Source: Gammaproteobacteria bacterium
GTDB lineage: Bacteria > Pseudomonadota > Gammaproteobacteria > Nitrosococcales > Methylophagaceae
Assembly: GCA_029882915.1 (NCBI GenBank)
Contig: JAOUJZ010000002.1
Location: 1-64,000 of the forward strand
DNA length: 64,000 nt
Direction of reading: 5' to 3'
Shown piece after piece: positions 1 to 9,677 of the stretch (positions are counted from its first letter, which is position 1; each line of letters begins with the position of its first letter). A program made the position numbers and the translations under genes. Below the pieces are notes generated by a model. That model was not told where the DNA came from. It did not search any database and worked only from the letters and a program-made list of their open reading frames with translations.

Positions 1-350
1 GGATCGTAAATGACGCCATGCTCAATTTTACCGCGCACCATCACCGCAATTGATACACAATAATGTGGGAATCCATGTAAAAAATTAGTTGTACCATCTA
101 AGGGGTCAATCACCCAAACGGTATCGTTATCACCCTGCTGTCCAGATTCCTCCGCCATAATGGCATGTTCAGGATACGCCTTATGAATAGCGTTAATAAT
201 CTCCTGTTCAGCAAGACGATCAACATCAGATACAAAATCATTGCGACCTTTGGTGGTCACCTCAAGATGTTCAACATGTTGTATCGAGCGAACAATTATA
301 TTGCCCGCACTACGAGCTGCCCGAATGGCAATATTCAGCATAGGGTGCAT
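1..350 (-). CDS. suhB: Inositol-1-monophosphatase SuhB, N-terminal part (runs off the window)
   Basis: Reading leftward from an ATG at 350 there are 116 open codons to the window edge, with no stop. The protein begins MHPMLNIAIRAAR, the usual start of bacterial SuhB. It carries the acidic metal-site motif EESG (about residue 69) and the family signature DPLDGTTNF (about residue 84) followed by HGFPH. Family knowledge: a Mg-dependent inositol monophosphatase fold that in enterobacteria also joins the rRNA antitermination complex. The C-terminal half, with the second metal-binding motif, lies outside. No partner gene is visible on this side; the next gene (579) is divergent. Confidence 0.93.
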   Translation of the reverse strand, partial: MHPMLNIAIRAARSAGNIIVRSIQHVEHLEVTTKGRNDFVSDVDRLAEQEIINAIHKAYPEHAIMAEESGQQGDNDTVWVIDPLDGTTNFLHGFPHYCVSIAVMVRGKIEHGVIYD

Positions 351-578
351 AAACTAATTTTTCCAGAGCAAATTTAAAGTAGTTAAAATCTTAACTACTT
401 GTGTGACAGAATAATAATTAAATTTTAATCGATCATTATAACAACAATTTGACATATTTAGCATTTTAACTTGCTCAACGTTGGACAGCTTTATTAATTC
501 CTGATAGCCTCTCTCTGTATGTTGCATTTAGCAATATAGTTGAATCGCTAAATTATATTTTTCATCAAGGAGACCTAT

Positions 579-872
579 ATGAAATCATTAACTAAACTAG
601 GTGCTGTTATCTTGCCTTTGGCTTTATTAACAGCGTGTGCGGCAAATACTGATGCATTGCAAGCTTCAATCGCAGCAGCTCAATCTACTGCTGATTCAGC
701 ATTAGCAGCAGCACGTAGCGCGCAAAGCACTGCTGATACTGCACAGCGCACAGCGAGTGATGCTGAATTAGCTGCTCGTAATGCGCAAGATGCTGCTGAC
801 TCTGCACAAAGCTCTGTAGATGAGTGCTGTGCAAAAATCGATCGTATGTTCGAAAAAGCAATGAGCAAATAA
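579..872 (+). CDS. Lpp/OprI-like alanine-zipper outer-membrane lipoprotein
   Basis: A 97-residue protein with a lipoprotein signal peptide ending in the lipobox LTAC (Cys20), so it is expected to be lipidated. The mature part, residues about 28-80, is an Ala/Ser/Asp-rich heptad-like repeat that should form one long trimeric coiled coil, as in Lpp and OprI. The end, KIDRMFEKAMSK, resembles the conserved tail of OprI-type lipoproteins and finishes in Lys, the residue that Lpp joins to peptidoglycan. Two adjacent cysteines (ECCAK) just before the tail are unusual for Lpp of E. coli. A good Shine-Dalgarno (AAGGAG) precedes the ATG and a strong terminator follows. Whether it is covalently bound to the wall is inference; the neighbouring L,D-transpeptidase would be the enzyme type that does so. 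Confidence 0.85.
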   Translation: MKSLTKLGAVILPLALLTACAANTDALQASIAAAQSTADSALAAARSAQSTADTAQRTASDAELAARNAQDAADSAQSSVDECCAKIDRMFEKAMSK

Positions 873-887
873 AAAGCAATTTGTTTC

Positions 888-920
888 AAAAAAGCCGGGA
901 TAGTCTCCCGGCTTTTTTTT
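888..920. terminator. Bidirectional intrinsic terminator between the lipoprotein and L,D-transpeptidase genes
   Basis: Perfect 8-bp GC-rich stem AGCCGGGA / TCCCGGCT (893-900 and 906-913) with a 5-nt loop, flanked by an A run on the left and eight T on the right. It suits the rightward lipoprotein gene, and on the other strand it serves the leftward transpeptidase gene, whose stop codon is at 952. Confidence 0.9.
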
Positions 921-951
921 GTCTGGAAATCAGGCTTCGTTGACTAATTTT

Positions 952-2112
952 TTATAAAACATCATTGGTTACTAATGCCGTCCATACTGACATACCAGTC
1001 AAACGATTTACCTCTCTAGTCATTTGGTCAGCCTGTTCACGATTTTCAAATGGGCCAATCAATACTTCGCCTTCTGAGGCTCCTCGTATAGGCCAAAAGT
1101 GATCATTAAAGTTTAAGGTGGTCAGTGCCTGAGTTAATTTAATTTTTGACTCTTGTGTCAGGCCAGAATGGACAAACCAAACATCTTCAACAATATCTGT
1201 ATCTGTTTGATTGACACGTGTAACTACCCCTTGATGTTTACGTACTAATCCTTCTGCAAAGGGCCAATCATCATCAGCGAGTATTTTGTCCTGCGCTTTC
1301 AAAATTGCCGATACCATAGGAGTCATATTATTGCCTTCACGCTTGTCTACATCCTCCTGTATCTCATGTGCTTCCAGATACAATTCATCCTTATGTAATG
1401 CAGCTTTATAAGGCTGATAGACTATTTCCACTGGTGTGTTAACTGGCACGATACCAAATAAATGCTCGATATCTTCCGGAAATAGTCGAATGCAGCCATG
1501 GCTAACTCGCATACCAACACCAAAAGGGCGATTAGTGCCATGCAGTAAATAACCCGGCATGCCTAACCGCATTGCATAGGCTCCCAATGGATTATCAGGT
1601 CCTGCAGGTACTACTTTAGGTAAAGGGTCTCCCTTTTCCAGATGTTCAGCATGTATTGAAGCAGGAGGTGTCCAGGTTGGATCTTTCCTTTTTTGAATAA
1701 TGCGTGTTTTGCCTAAAGGTGTCGTCCAGCCCTCACGACCGACACCTATAGGATGAGTGATCACCTGTTGAGATTGCCCTTTCTGCCGTTTGGGATAGTA
1801 ATAAAGCCTCATTTCAGCCAAATTAATTACAATCCCGCGTTTAACTGCATCAGGCAGGATAAATCGACCCGGGACTAATACTCGCTGATTAGTACCTGGC
1901 AACCATGGATCCAAGTCAGGATTGGCATTCACTATTTCGCTATAACCCAGATCAAAACGACGGGCAATATCCAATAATGTGTCTTCTTCATGTGTATAAA
2001 CAATCAGGTTGTGTCCAACAACACGTGTATTTTCATCGACCAAATCAAAGGTTGTTGCACCAGCAGGAGAAAACACTAGCACTATGACAATAGCCATTAC
2101 AAAACGAAGCAT
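952..2112 (-). CDS. LysM-containing L,D-transpeptidase (YkuD family, ErfK/YbiS-like)
   Basis: 386 residues. A signal peptide (cleavage likely after AGA, residue 19) is followed by a LysM-like wall-binding region (about 38-82) and a YkuD catalytic domain (about 92-230). The catalytic motif SHGCIRL is intact (His205, Cys207), as is the upstream HGTN. The C-terminal stretch (about 309-380; VWFVHSG...LIGPFENREQADQM) looks like a SPOR-type peptidoglycan-binding fold, which is longer than the E. coli enzymes (about 310 residues). Family role: periplasmic cross-linking of peptidoglycan, or attachment of Lpp to it, using tetrapeptide donors. It converges on the Lpp-like gene and shares its terminator, which makes Lpp attachment attractive but unproven. 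Start ATG at 2112; the gene diverges from bamD. Confidence 0.9.
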   Translation of the reverse strand: MLRFVMAIVIVLVFSPAGATTFDLVDENTRVVGHNLIVYTHEEDTLLDIARRFDLGYSEIVNANPDLDPWLPGTNQRVLVPGRFILPDAVKRGIVINLAEMRLYYYPKRQKGQSQQVITHPIGVGREGWTTPLGKTRIIQKRKDPTWTPPASIHAEHLEKGDPLPKVVPAGPDNPLGAYAMRLGMPGYLLHGTNRPFGVGMRVSHGCIRLFPEDIEHLFGIVPVNTPVEIVYQPYKAALHKDELYLEAHEIQEDVDKREGNNMTPMVSAILKAQDKILADDDWPFAEGLVRKHQGVVTRVNQTDTDIVEDVWFVHSGLTQESKIKLTQALTTLNFNDHFWPIRGASEGEVLIGPFENREQADQMTREVNRLTGMSVWTALVTNDVL

Positions 2113-2279
2113 TATTTTTCCCTGTCCATCACAATTAAATACCCACTATACTTAAACTAACACTTGAGACATTGTACATGGAATATTTTTTCAACTATAT
2201 TCATGTCCTATATTTGCCATAACTACTTAATATAAAAATCGACTTTGCCATCACCTTTCTGCTAGCGTAATCTACCCAC

Positions 2280-3059
2280 ATGAAAAAATATTACATACCA
2301 CTTATTATCATCTTACTGTCCACATCCGGCTGCTCTTTCTTCGCCAAAGAAGAGGTGAAAACAGAGGAAAACTGGACTGTAGAACGTGTTTACTCTGAAG
2401 CAAAATCAGCACTATCTGTTGGCGATTACCACACAGCACTTCAGTATTACAGCCAACTAGAATCGCGCTTTCCTTTTGGAGATTATGCCCAGCAATCACT
2501 CTTAGAATCTGCCTATGCGCATTATAAAGACGATGATCCTGAAGCCGCTCTGGCAACCATTGATAGATTTATGCGCGTTTACCCTTTAAATCCTAATATG
2601 GACTATGCTATTTACCTGCGCGGCTTGATCAATTTCACCCGCGACATTGGTTTAATGGAGAAATATATCCCTCGTGATGAATCTCAACGGGATCCAGGAT
2701 CAGCTCGCTTTGCACTCAAAGATTTCACCACACTGGTTAAACGTTACCCAGATAGTAAATACAGTGAAGATGCCGTCCAACGTATCGTCTACTTGCGTAA
2801 TCGTTTAGCTCAACACGAAGTGAATGTCGCTCATTACTACATGCGACGTGGCGCCTATGTGGCGGCAGCTAATCGTGGCAAATATGTCATTGAGAATTAC
2901 CCACGCACACCCGCCATGCCTGATGCCTTATTAATTATGGCAAAAGCATACAAAGTACTTGAATTGAATGATTTATCTGAAGATGCACTGCGGGTATTGG
3001 AACTAAACTACCCAGGCCATCCTGGTGTGGCAGAAGTACGACATACTAAACTGAGATAA
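2280..3059 (+). CDS. bamD: Outer membrane assembly lipoprotein BamD
   Basis: 259 residues, the usual BamD size (about 245-260). A lipoprotein signal ends at Cys18 (STSGC). The rest is a run of TPR helices with the family-typical segments YSEAKSAL, LESRFPFGDYA, DRFMRVYPLNPNMDYA and YYMRRGAYVAAANRGKYV. BamD is an essential part of the BAM complex, which folds beta-barrel proteins into the outer membrane, and contacts BamA and BamCE. The gene stands alone on the plus strand, divergent from the L,D-transpeptidase and convergent with glnB, with a hairpin between them. Confidence 0.96.
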   Translation: MKKYYIPLIIILLSTSGCSFFAKEEVKTEENWTVERVYSEAKSALSVGDYHTALQYYSQLESRFPFGDYAQQSLLESAYAHYKDDDPEAALATIDRFMRVYPLNPNMDYAIYLRGLINFTRDIGLMEKYIPRDESQRDPGSARFALKDFTTLVKRYPDSKYSEDAVQRIVYLRNRLAQHEVNVAHYYMRRGAYVAAANRGKYVIENYPRTPAMPDALLIMAKAYKVLELNDLSEDALRVLELNYPGHPGVAEVRHTKLR

Positions 3060-3065
3060 TCAACT

Positions 3066-3093
3066 GGTTCCCAGAGGAGATTATCTGGGAACC
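3066..3093. terminator. Hairpin between bamD and glnB
   Basis: Perfect 10-bp inverted repeat GGTTCCCAGA / TCTGGGAACC with an 8-nt loop, lying between the two convergent genes. There is no long T run on either side, so it may be a weak bidirectional terminator or an mRNA 3' end stabiliser. Confidence 0.6.
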
Positions 3094-3101
3094 GTATCAT
3101 T

Positions 3102-3449
<348 letters not shown>

Positions 3450-5090
3450 CTATTCTATTGTTGAATTCACAGTATAACCAGACGTAATAGGGTATCTCCT
3501 ATCACGACCAAATGCACGACTAGTGATACGAATACCAGGTGGTGCCTGACGACGTTTATATTCATTACGATCCACCATTTTTATCACTCGTGCAACCATT
3601 TCAGGATCACTGCCTGCAGTAACCATATCTTCGAAACACAAATCTTCAGCAATATATTGTTCTAGTAATTGATCGAGAATTTCATAGTCCGGCAGACTAT
3701 CTTGATCAAGTTGATCTGGAGCTAGCTCAGCAGATGGGGGTCGATTGATGATGCGCTGAGGAATGATTTCTGACACACTATTTCGATACTCAGCCAGACG
3801 ATAAACCAATGTTTTATACACATCTTTCAGTGGGGAAAATCCACCGGCCATATCACCATATAACGTTGAATATCCCACGGCCATTTCACTTTTATTACCC
3901 GTAGATAACACCATGGCACCTGTTTTGTTAGAGATTGCCATTAGGATGATACCCCGGCAACGTGCCTGTATATTTTCCTCAGTAGTATCAACTGGCTTGC
4001 CGGAAAACAGCTCTGACAAGCTTTCCAAAAACTGTTCAAATAGTCCATCAATTTCTATCACATCATGTTCAACACCAACACGCGTTGCCATCTCTTGTGC
4101 ATCATCAAGGCTGATTTTCGCAGTATAACGAGAAGGCATCATCACCGTTTTTACTCTTTCTGCGCCAATCGCATCAACAGCCAATGCCAGTGTTAATGCT
4201 GAATCAATTCCCCCTGACAACCCGATAACAACACTCGGGAAATGATTTTTTTCAATGTAATCTCGTAAGCCACATACCAGTCCTTGATAAACCATTGTCA
4301 GCTCGGCCTCTTTCGACGAGAGTTTTCCTTGCAATGACAGTTTATTGTTTACCTTATTAATGGTAATTGGGTATAACCCTTCTTCCCAAGCAGGAGCCCG
4401 AACAACTTCCTCTCCACTTTCAGATAAGGCAAATGAACATCCGTCAAATACCAGCTCATCCTGGCCACCAACCTGATTCACATAGATGATAGGCATACCC
4501 GTCTCTAGAACTCGTTGCTTTACTTCTGCTTGACGCAACTGCCACTTGCCCTGACTAAAAGGAGAAGCATTGAGGTTCAAAATGATTTCAGCGCCAGCGT
4601 CCATAGCTTGTGCCGCTGGTTCAGCGAACCAGATATCTTCACAGATGGTAATGCCAAATTTAATGCCTTTGAATTCAACAATACACGGCTCTTTACCTTC
4701 AACAAAATACCGTTTCTCATCAAACACACTGTAATTTGGCAGGCAATGTTTGAAATACGTGGACACGCATTTTCCATCGACAATTAACGAGGCAGCATTA
4801 TACAAATCCTGTCGTACTCTGCCTGATGGGTGTCCCACCAATACCCCTATCCCTCTGATTTGTGTCTTCAGAGCTACAAGCCCTTTCTCCACTCGCTTTA
4901 ACAGTCCTGGCCTGAGCAGTAAATCTTCAGGGGGATAGCCAGTTAACGTCAACTCAGAAAACACCACCAAATCAGCATTAAAGGTATCCCTAGCCTGTTC
5001 GGCAGCAGCAATAATTTTTTTAACATTACCGGCCACATCACCCACGATAGGGTTGATTTGACCCATAACTAGGCAAAACGCCGTTGCCAT
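3450..5090 (-). CDS. nadE: Glutamine-dependent NAD+ synthetase
   Basis: 546 residues with two domains. The N-terminal half (about 1-260) is a nitrilase-type glutaminase with its Glu (SELTLTGYPPEDL), Lys (region of NYSVFDEKRYF) and Cys (TICEDIW) triad. The C-terminal half is an NAD synthetase with the PP-loop motif GLSGGIDSAL (about residue 290) and STGNKSEMAVGY. It converts nicotinic acid adenine dinucleotide to NAD+ using ATP and ammonia made from glutamine. The gene sits between sucD (3 nt gap) and glnB (9 nt gap), so this looks like one operon sucC-sucD-nadE-glnB. The glutamine use and P-II linkage are suggestive but not proof of co-regulation. Confidence 0.96.
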   Translation of the reverse strand: MATAFCLVMGQINPIVGDVAGNVKKIIAAAEQARDTFNADLVVFSELTLTGYPPEDLLLRPGLLKRVEKGLVALKTQIRGIGVLVGHPSGRVRQDLYNAASLIVDGKCVSTYFKHCLPNYSVFDEKRYFVEGKEPCIVEFKGIKFGITICEDIWFAEPAAQAMDAGAEIILNLNASPFSQGKWQLRQAEVKQRVLETGMPIIYVNQVGGQDELVFDGCSFALSESGEEVVRAPAWEEGLYPITINKVNNKLSLQGKLSSKEAELTMVYQGLVCGLRDYIEKNHFPSVVIGLSGGIDSALTLALAVDAIGAERVKTVMMPSRYTAKISLDDAQEMATRVGVEHDVIEIDGLFEQFLESLSELFSGKPVDTTEENIQARCRGIILMAISNKTGAMVLSTGNKSEMAVGYSTLYGDMAGGFSPLKDVYKTLVYRLAEYRNSVSEIIPQRIINRPPSAELAPDQLDQDSLPDYEILDQLLEQYIAEDLCFEDMVTAGSDPEMVARVIKMVDRNEYKRRQAPPGIRITSRAFGRDRRYPITSGYTVNSTIE

Positions 5091-5093
5091 AAA

Positions 5094-5966
5094 TTACTGG
5101 CTCATTACTTCTAAAATACGATCACCCATTTCAGCTGGTGATCGGGCAATCTGCACTCCGGCTTTGGCTAGTGCTGCCAATTTTGCTTCGGCAGTTCCCT
5201 GTCCACCACTGATAATAGCCCCTGCATGTCCCATACGTTTTCCTGCTGGTGCGGTAAGACCTGCAATATAGGCAACAACAGGTTTACTAACATGATCACG
5301 AATATAAGCGGCAGCATCTTCTTCCGCTTGACCTCCAATTTCACCCACCATCACGATGCCTTCCGTTTGTGGATCAGCTTCAAATAAAGCTAAACATTCA
5401 ATGAAATTCATGCCATGAATCGGATCACCACCAATTCCTACACAGGTACTTTGACCTAAGCCATTCTGTGTTGTTTGATGAACAGCTTCGTAAGTTAATG
5501 TACCTGATCGTGAAACAATACCGATCTTGCCCGGTAAATGAATAGAGCCTGGCATAATACCTATCTTGCATTCACCGGGCGTAATCAATCCAGGACAATT
5601 AGGACCAATAAGATGGACATTCCGATCTTTTAACGCATACTTCACTCGCAACATATCCTGTACAGGAATACCTTCGGTTATGCAGGCAATAATTTTAATT
5701 CCCGCATCTGCTGCTTCCAATATCGCATCAGCAGCAAAGGCAGCAGGCACATAAATCATCGTTGCATCAGCACCAGTCTCCATTACTGCCTCATGAACAG
5801 TGTTAAAAACAGGTCGGTCTAGGTGCATTTGACCACCTTTACCTGGTGTGACGCCTCCCACTAACTGAGTACCATAAGCAATGGCCTGTTCAGAATGAAA
5901 TGCACCCTGTTTACCGGTAAATCCCTGACAAATCACTCGGGTATCTCGATTGATTAAAATACTCAT
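5094..5966 (-). CDS. sucD: Succinate-CoA ligase (ADP-forming) subunit alpha
   Basis: 290 residues, the usual size. The CoA-binding Rossmann part is at the N-terminus ([16 protein letters not shown]). The phosphohistidine region [11 protein letters not shown] (His about 247) is intact. Together with SucC it interconverts succinyl-CoA and succinate with substrate-level phosphorylation in the TCA cycle. Its ATG overlaps the sucC stop by 4 nt (ATGA, 5963-5966), typical of equimolar subunit synthesis. Malate thiokinase of the serine cycle has the same fold, but no serine-cycle gene lies nearby, so SucD is preferred. Confidence 0.94.
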   Translation of the reverse strand: MSILINRDTRVICQGFTGKQGAFHSEQAIAYGTQLVGGVTPGKGGQMHLDRPVFNTVHEAVMETGADATMIYVPAAFAADAILEAADAGIKIIACITEGIPVQDMLRVKYALKDRNVHLIGPNCPGLITPGECKIGIMPGSIHLPGKIGIVSRSGTLTYEAVHQTTQNGLGQSTCVGIGGDPIHGMNFIECLALFEADPQTEGIVMVGEIGGQAEEDAAAYIRDHVSKPVVAYIAGLTAPAGKRMGHAGAIISGGQGTAEAKLAALAKAGVQIARSPAEMGDRILEVMSQ

Positions 5967-7135
5967 ACCACAGCCTCCTGAGCAGCAGACACTGACTGCC
6001 TAGCTGCATCCGTTAAGTCTTGGGCCACTTGTATAGTCATGCCACTATTGGCCAGCAATTCTCTGCCAAGCTGAGCATTGGTACCTTCCAGTCTGACAAT
6101 AACGGGTAATGATAAACCGACGTCTTTTGCTGCCTGAATGATACCTTCAGCAATCAGATCACAACGGACGATCCCACCAAAAATATTAACCAAAATTGAT
6201 TTCACTTTGTGATCGGAAAGAATGAGTTTGAATGCCTCAGCCACTCGATCTGCTGTTGTACCACCACCGACATCTAAAAAGTTAGCTGGCTGGCCGCCTT
6301 CTTTTTGAATCAAATCCATGGTTGCCATTGCCAGTCCCGCACCATTAACCATACAGGCGACTTCCCCATCCAATGAGATATAGTTCAGTCCATATTGCTG
6401 TGCAACTACTTCGGTCTCATCTTCCTGGGCTGGATCAAACATGGCTGCCAGTTCCGCATGTCTGAATAAAGCGTTATCATCCAGATTCAACTTGGCATCC
6501 ACAGCCAGTAATTCATCTTGACCAGTGACCACTAGTGGATTGATTTCCACCAGACTGGCATCATTTTCAGTAAACAAACGGTACAGGCCCTGCATCACTG
6601 TTTGTAATTGCTTGAATGCATTTCCACTCAAGCCCAAAAAGAAGCCTGCACGACGACACTGATACGGTTGCAGACCAACCACAGGATCAACCATTAGATT
6701 TAATATTGCGTCTGGATTTTCCTGTGCGACTTCTTCGATATCCATGCCACCTTGTACTGATACCATAAATACAACTCGTTGACTGACACGGTCAACCAGC
6801 ACAGCAAGGTAAAGTTCACGCTGAATATCAGAGGGCTGCTCAATTAAAACCTGATTAATAGGTAATCCCTGAGCTGTGGTTTGCTGAGTAATCAGTCGTT
6901 GACCTAACATGTCATAGGTCGCATCAGCCACACCATCCAGAGTATCGACGATTTTAACACCGCCCGCTTTACCCCTACCACCCGTGTGTACTTGCGCTTT
7001 CACTACCCAGCGCTCACCACCCAATTGTTCTGCGGCCTGTCTTGCCTGTGATCCACTTGTCACCGCCTGACCTCGTGGTGTTGCAATGCCATAACGGGTA
7101 AATAATTGTTTAGCCTGAAACTCATGCAGGTTCAT
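5963..7135 (-). CDS. sucC: Succinate-CoA ligase (ADP-forming) subunit beta
   Basis: 390 residues. The ATP-grasp domain fills the N-terminal 240 residues ([37 protein letters not shown]) and is followed by a CoA-ligase domain with [13 protein letters not shown] and [10 protein letters not shown]. These are the standard SucC motifs. It is the first gene of the leftward unit sucC-sucD-nadE-glnB; about 200 nt of non-coding DNA separates it from the divergent pip gene and should hold the promoter. In most enterobacteria sucCD follow sucAB, so the link to nadE-glnB is a different arrangement. Confidence 0.95.
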   Translation of the reverse strand: MNLHEFQAKQLFTRYGIATPRGQAVTSGSQARQAAEQLGGERWVVKAQVHTGGRGKAGGVKIVDTLDGVADATYDMLGQRLITQQTTAQGLPINQVLIEQPSDIQRELYLAVLVDRVSQRVVFMVSVQGGMDIEEVAQENPDAILNLMVDPVVGLQPYQCRRAGFFLGLSGNAFKQLQTVMQGLYRLFTENDASLVEINPLVVTGQDELLAVDAKLNLDDNALFRHAELAAMFDPAQEDETEVVAQQYGLNYISLDGEVACMVNGAGLAMATMDLIQKEGGQPANFLDVGGGTTADRVAEAFKLILSDHKVKSILVNIFGGIVRCDLIAEGIIQAAKDVGLSLPVIVRLEGTNAQLGRELLANSGMTIQVAQDLTDAARQSVSAAQEAVV

Positions 7136-7340
7136 AGTGCTTGTTTGCCTTCATTTTGGGCTTAAAGCCCTTTATCAGAATAGGTAAAATAGCGTATTTT
7201 CTCGCAATAACACGATAATTACCATCACTTGCCGTGATATAGTGCCTGCAATTAACAACAAAATGCATTTGGAAAGCGTTTTTACATTGATTCCCAAGGA
7301 GGATAAGCGCAAGGATGTGCTTTATAAATTGAGAAAAACC

Positions 7341-8327
7341 ATGTTGTCACTGTACCCTGACATTGAACCTTACCTCACCCATCATATTAAAATGGAACGA
7401 CTCAGTAACGGTCTACACCATCAAATATATGTGGAAGAATGTGGTAACCCAAATGGTATTCCAGTGGTGTTTTTACACGGTGGGCCAGGCTCAGGTTGCC
7501 GTCCACAACACCGCTGTTACTTTGATCCTGATGTCTATCGCATTATTCTTTTTGACCAACGTGGATGCGGCCATTCATTACCCCACGGTGAACTTGAAAA
7601 TAATTCTACGCAATTCTTGACTGCTGATATGGAAACTATTCGCCAGTACCTTAATGTGGATCGCTGGATGATTTTTGGTGGATCATGGGGTGCGACCTTA
7701 GGTTTATATTATGCACAACGCCACCCTGAAAATGTACTGGCGATGATTTTGCGCGGAACTTTCCTTGGTCGCCAACAAGATATAGATTGGGTTTATGCTG
7801 AAGGTGGTGCATCAAAATTATTCCCCGATGCTTGGCAAAATTTTATTGGACACCTACCACAGTCAGAACAAAAATCACCATTAAAACCCTTTTACAGACA
7901 ATTAACAGAGATGGATGAACTCCATCAAATGGCTGCTGCAAAGACCCTACAGACTTGGGAAAGTACGATCGTAACACTGCGGGATCATGAACATCAGCCT
8001 GATCATTCCAAAGACCCTGGACCTTTAGCTCATTCAAGAATTCAACTGCATTTCGCACTCAATGAATGCTTTATTGCAGATACACCCATTTTAGATAATA
8101 TCGACATCATCAGACACATCCCTACTATCATTGTTCATGGTCGATATGACATCGTTTGTCCCATCCAGCAAACATGGGAACTACATCAAGCATGGCCTGA
8201 AACTGAACTAAATATAGTCCCAATGGCCGGACATGCTGCTGGTGAACCCCCTTTAATTCATGCGCTAGTCACCGCTACACGTCAAATGGCAAAGCGATTT
8301 CCACCTATAAGCCAATCATCGACATGA
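7341..8327 (+). CDS. pip: Proline iminopeptidase
   Basis: An alpha/beta hydrolase of 328 residues from the ATG at 7341. The reading frame stays open upstream to 7242, but family members begin at the equivalent of [11 protein letters not shown], so I place the start there. Its Shine-Dalgarno is weak; a GTG at 7317 with AAGGAGG further upstream is an alternative. Motifs: oxyanion-hole [17 protein letters not shown], nucleophile elbow GGSWGATLG, and a C-terminal Asp ([10 protein letters not shown]) and His (MAGHAAGE). It releases N-terminal proline from peptides in the cytoplasm. Its stop overlaps the dtd start by 4 nt, so the two are coupled. Confidence 0.9.
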   Translation: MLSLYPDIEPYLTHHIKMERLSNGLHHQIYVEECGNPNGIPVVFLHGGPGSGCRPQHRCYFDPDVYRIILFDQRGCGHSLPHGELENNSTQFLTADMETIRQYLNVDRWMIFGGSWGATLGLYYAQRHPENVLAMILRGTFLGRQQDIDWVYAEGGASKLFPDAWQNFIGHLPQSEQKSPLKPFYRQLTEMDELHQMAAAKTLQTWESTIVTLRDHEHQPDHSKDPGPLAHSRIQLHFALNECFIADTPILDNIDIIRHIPTIIVHGRYDIVCPIQQTWELHQAWPETELNIVPMAGHAAGEPPLIHALVTATRQMAKRFPPISQSST

Positions 8328-8782
8328 TTGGCTTATTACAACGTGTGCAACAAGCCCATGTCAGCGTTGCAAATAAAGAGATTGCCCACATCAAACAAGG
8401 GTTATTGGTATTCGTTGGTATCGAAAAAGGCGACACTGAAGCAGATGCAGATCGTCTGCTATCACGGTTATTGTCTTATCGCATTTTTAGTGATGACAAC
8501 GACAAAATGAACCTTTCACTGTCAGCTATTAATGGTGGATTATTATTAGTGCCCCAATTCACTCTACCTGCAGATACTCGTAAAGGTCTGCGACCCAGTT
8601 TTACTCCAGCAGCCCCTCCCCATTTAGGTAAAATACTATTTGAGTACTTATGCTCACAAGCGAAACAACAGTACTCTATTGTGGAATCAGGAGAGTTTGG
8701 AGCCAATATGCAAGTTTCACTCATCAATGATGGTCCAGTAACATTCTGGTTACAGGTTCCACCCAGCACAACTAAAGGTTAA
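8324..8782 (+). CDS. dtd: D-aminoacyl-tRNA deacylase
   Basis: 152 residues, slightly longer than the usual 145. It begins [15 protein letters not shown]. It has the QFTL motif (here preceded by VP in place of the usual VS) and the C-terminal NDGPVTFWL, whose Gly-Pro forms the cross-subunit chiral proofreading site. The enzyme hydrolyses D-amino acids, and glycine from tRNA-Ala, keeping translation chirally correct. It starts inside the pip stop codon (ATGA), and the following gene starts 4 nt after its stop, so the three form a small operon. Confidence 0.95.
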   Translation: MIGLLQRVQQAHVSVANKEIAHIKQGLLVFVGIEKGDTEADADRLLSRLLSYRIFSDDNDKMNLSLSAINGGLLLVPQFTLPADTRKGLRPSFTPAAPPHLGKILFEYLCSQAKQQYSIVESGEFGANMQVSLINDGPVTFWLQVPPSTTKG

Positions 8783-8786
8783 ATTA

Positions 8787-9416
8787 ATGCGGCAGTTTGT
8801 TATAGGATTAGCACTCATCCTTGCTGGCATCACAGCACTCATGCTAATACCATCAAAACAAGATCAAGCACCCATGCCATGGGAAATTACCATCATGCCA
8901 GATGATAGTATCAAGGTATTTGGAGTTCATCTCGGTTCAACAACATATCGCCATACGCAGGAGCTCTTTCGCCAATTTGGTAAGACAGCTGTTTTTACTC
9001 AAGAGGGAAAAGCATCAACTGTAGAAGCCTTTTTTGACAGCATCCATCTGGGGGGACTCTCAGCCAAAGTAATTTTAAATCTGAAGGTATCCGAACAACA
9101 GTTGAATGACATGTTATCTCATGCCACAGAAGCAAGATTACAACCTAGCGGAGCTCGTCGTTATCAACTCAGTAATGCCGATAATGCGGCTTTAATTAAT
9201 AGCCCTATCATTGCTATCACGTACATTCCATCAGTCAGACTAGACAAGGACATGGTGCGTCATCGCTTTGGTACCCCAGATTACATAGAGCATGAGCTCG
9301 AATCTCCAGACACTGAAATATGGCATTACCCTACGCTAGGTCTGAGTATAAGTTTGAATGACAGTGAAAAAACTGTTCTACTTTACCAGTCCTATTCTGA
9401 ACAAAAAGCTAAATGA
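8787..9416 (+). CDS. Unknown membrane-anchored protein, third gene of the pip-dtd operon
   Basis: 209 residues. I do not recognise the family. The N-terminus has a single hydrophobic segment (about residues 3-21) and no lipobox, so it is a membrane anchor or an uncleaved signal. The rest is soluble and probably periplasmic, with a short acidic start (PWEITIMPDDSIKVFGVHLG) and mixed alpha/beta character. A phrase near the C-terminus (VRHRFGTPDYIEHE...EIWHYPTLGLSISL) looks like the repeats of SmpA/BamE-type proteins that end in a tryptophan-tyrosine strand, but this is only a resemblance. It begins 4 nt after dtd with base composition like its neighbours. No terminator is obvious after it. Confidence 0.7.
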   Translation: MRQFVIGLALILAGITALMLIPSKQDQAPMPWEITIMPDDSIKVFGVHLGSTTYRHTQELFRQFGKTAVFTQEGKASTVEAFFDSIHLGGLSAKVILNLKVSEQQLNDMLSHATEARLQPSGARRYQLSNADNAALINSPIIAITYIPSVRLDKDMVRHRFGTPDYIEHELESPDTEIWHYPTLGLSISLNDSEKTVLLYQSYSEQKAK

Positions 9417-9445
9417 CACATCATCATTCCTGATGGCGCTTTCAA

Positions 9446-9673
9446 TCACTTCTGTTTCCGTTCCTGTTCCCGTTCGACTTCATTTGATGTTTGTTCTGTC
9501 TTCTCAACTTCTGTGTCTGTAGGAGTATTAACCGGATCATCGTCCATCAAAATACGATTAGCCGATCCTTCCATATCATCATACTGACCACTTCGAACCG
9601 CCCAAAAAAATAGTCCTACCCCAATAATGCCAAGCAATAACATGCCAGGTAATAAACCATATATGACTTCCAT
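9446..9673 (-). CDS. ccoS: cbb3 oxidase maturation protein CcoS
   Basis: 75 residues from the ATG at 9673 (MEVIYGLLPGM). The frame is open further upstream, but AAGGAG overlapping the ccoI stop sits correctly for this ATG. One transmembrane helix (about 6-26) is followed by the family motif FFWAVRSGQYDDMEG and RILMDDD. The tail is long, charged and rich in Glu/Thr, longer than in many CcoS (50-70 residues). CcoS is needed for cofactor (heme/copper) insertion into CcoN. It is the last gene of the ccoGHIS assembly unit. Confidence 0.92.
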   Translation of the reverse strand: MEVIYGLLPGMLLLGIIGVGLFFWAVRSGQYDDMEGSANRILMDDDPVNTPTDTEVEKTEQTSNEVEREQERKQK

Positions 9674-9677
9674 TAGG

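Noticed and set aside
680-889. Minus-strand ORFs opposite the Lpp-like gene
   Set aside because: They mirror the Ala-rich coiled-coil coding sequence and have no start signals.
5094-7135. sucCD could instead be malate thiokinase (mtkAB) of the serine cycle
   Set aside because: Sequences read as standard SucC/SucD, and the neighbours are nadE and glnB with no serine-cycle genes. Sequence comparison with known MtkAB would settle it.
7242-7340. N-terminal extension of proline iminopeptidase from the far-upstream start
   Set aside because: The 33 extra residues are charged, do not resemble family members and run through the expected promoter region; the family start aligns at 7341.
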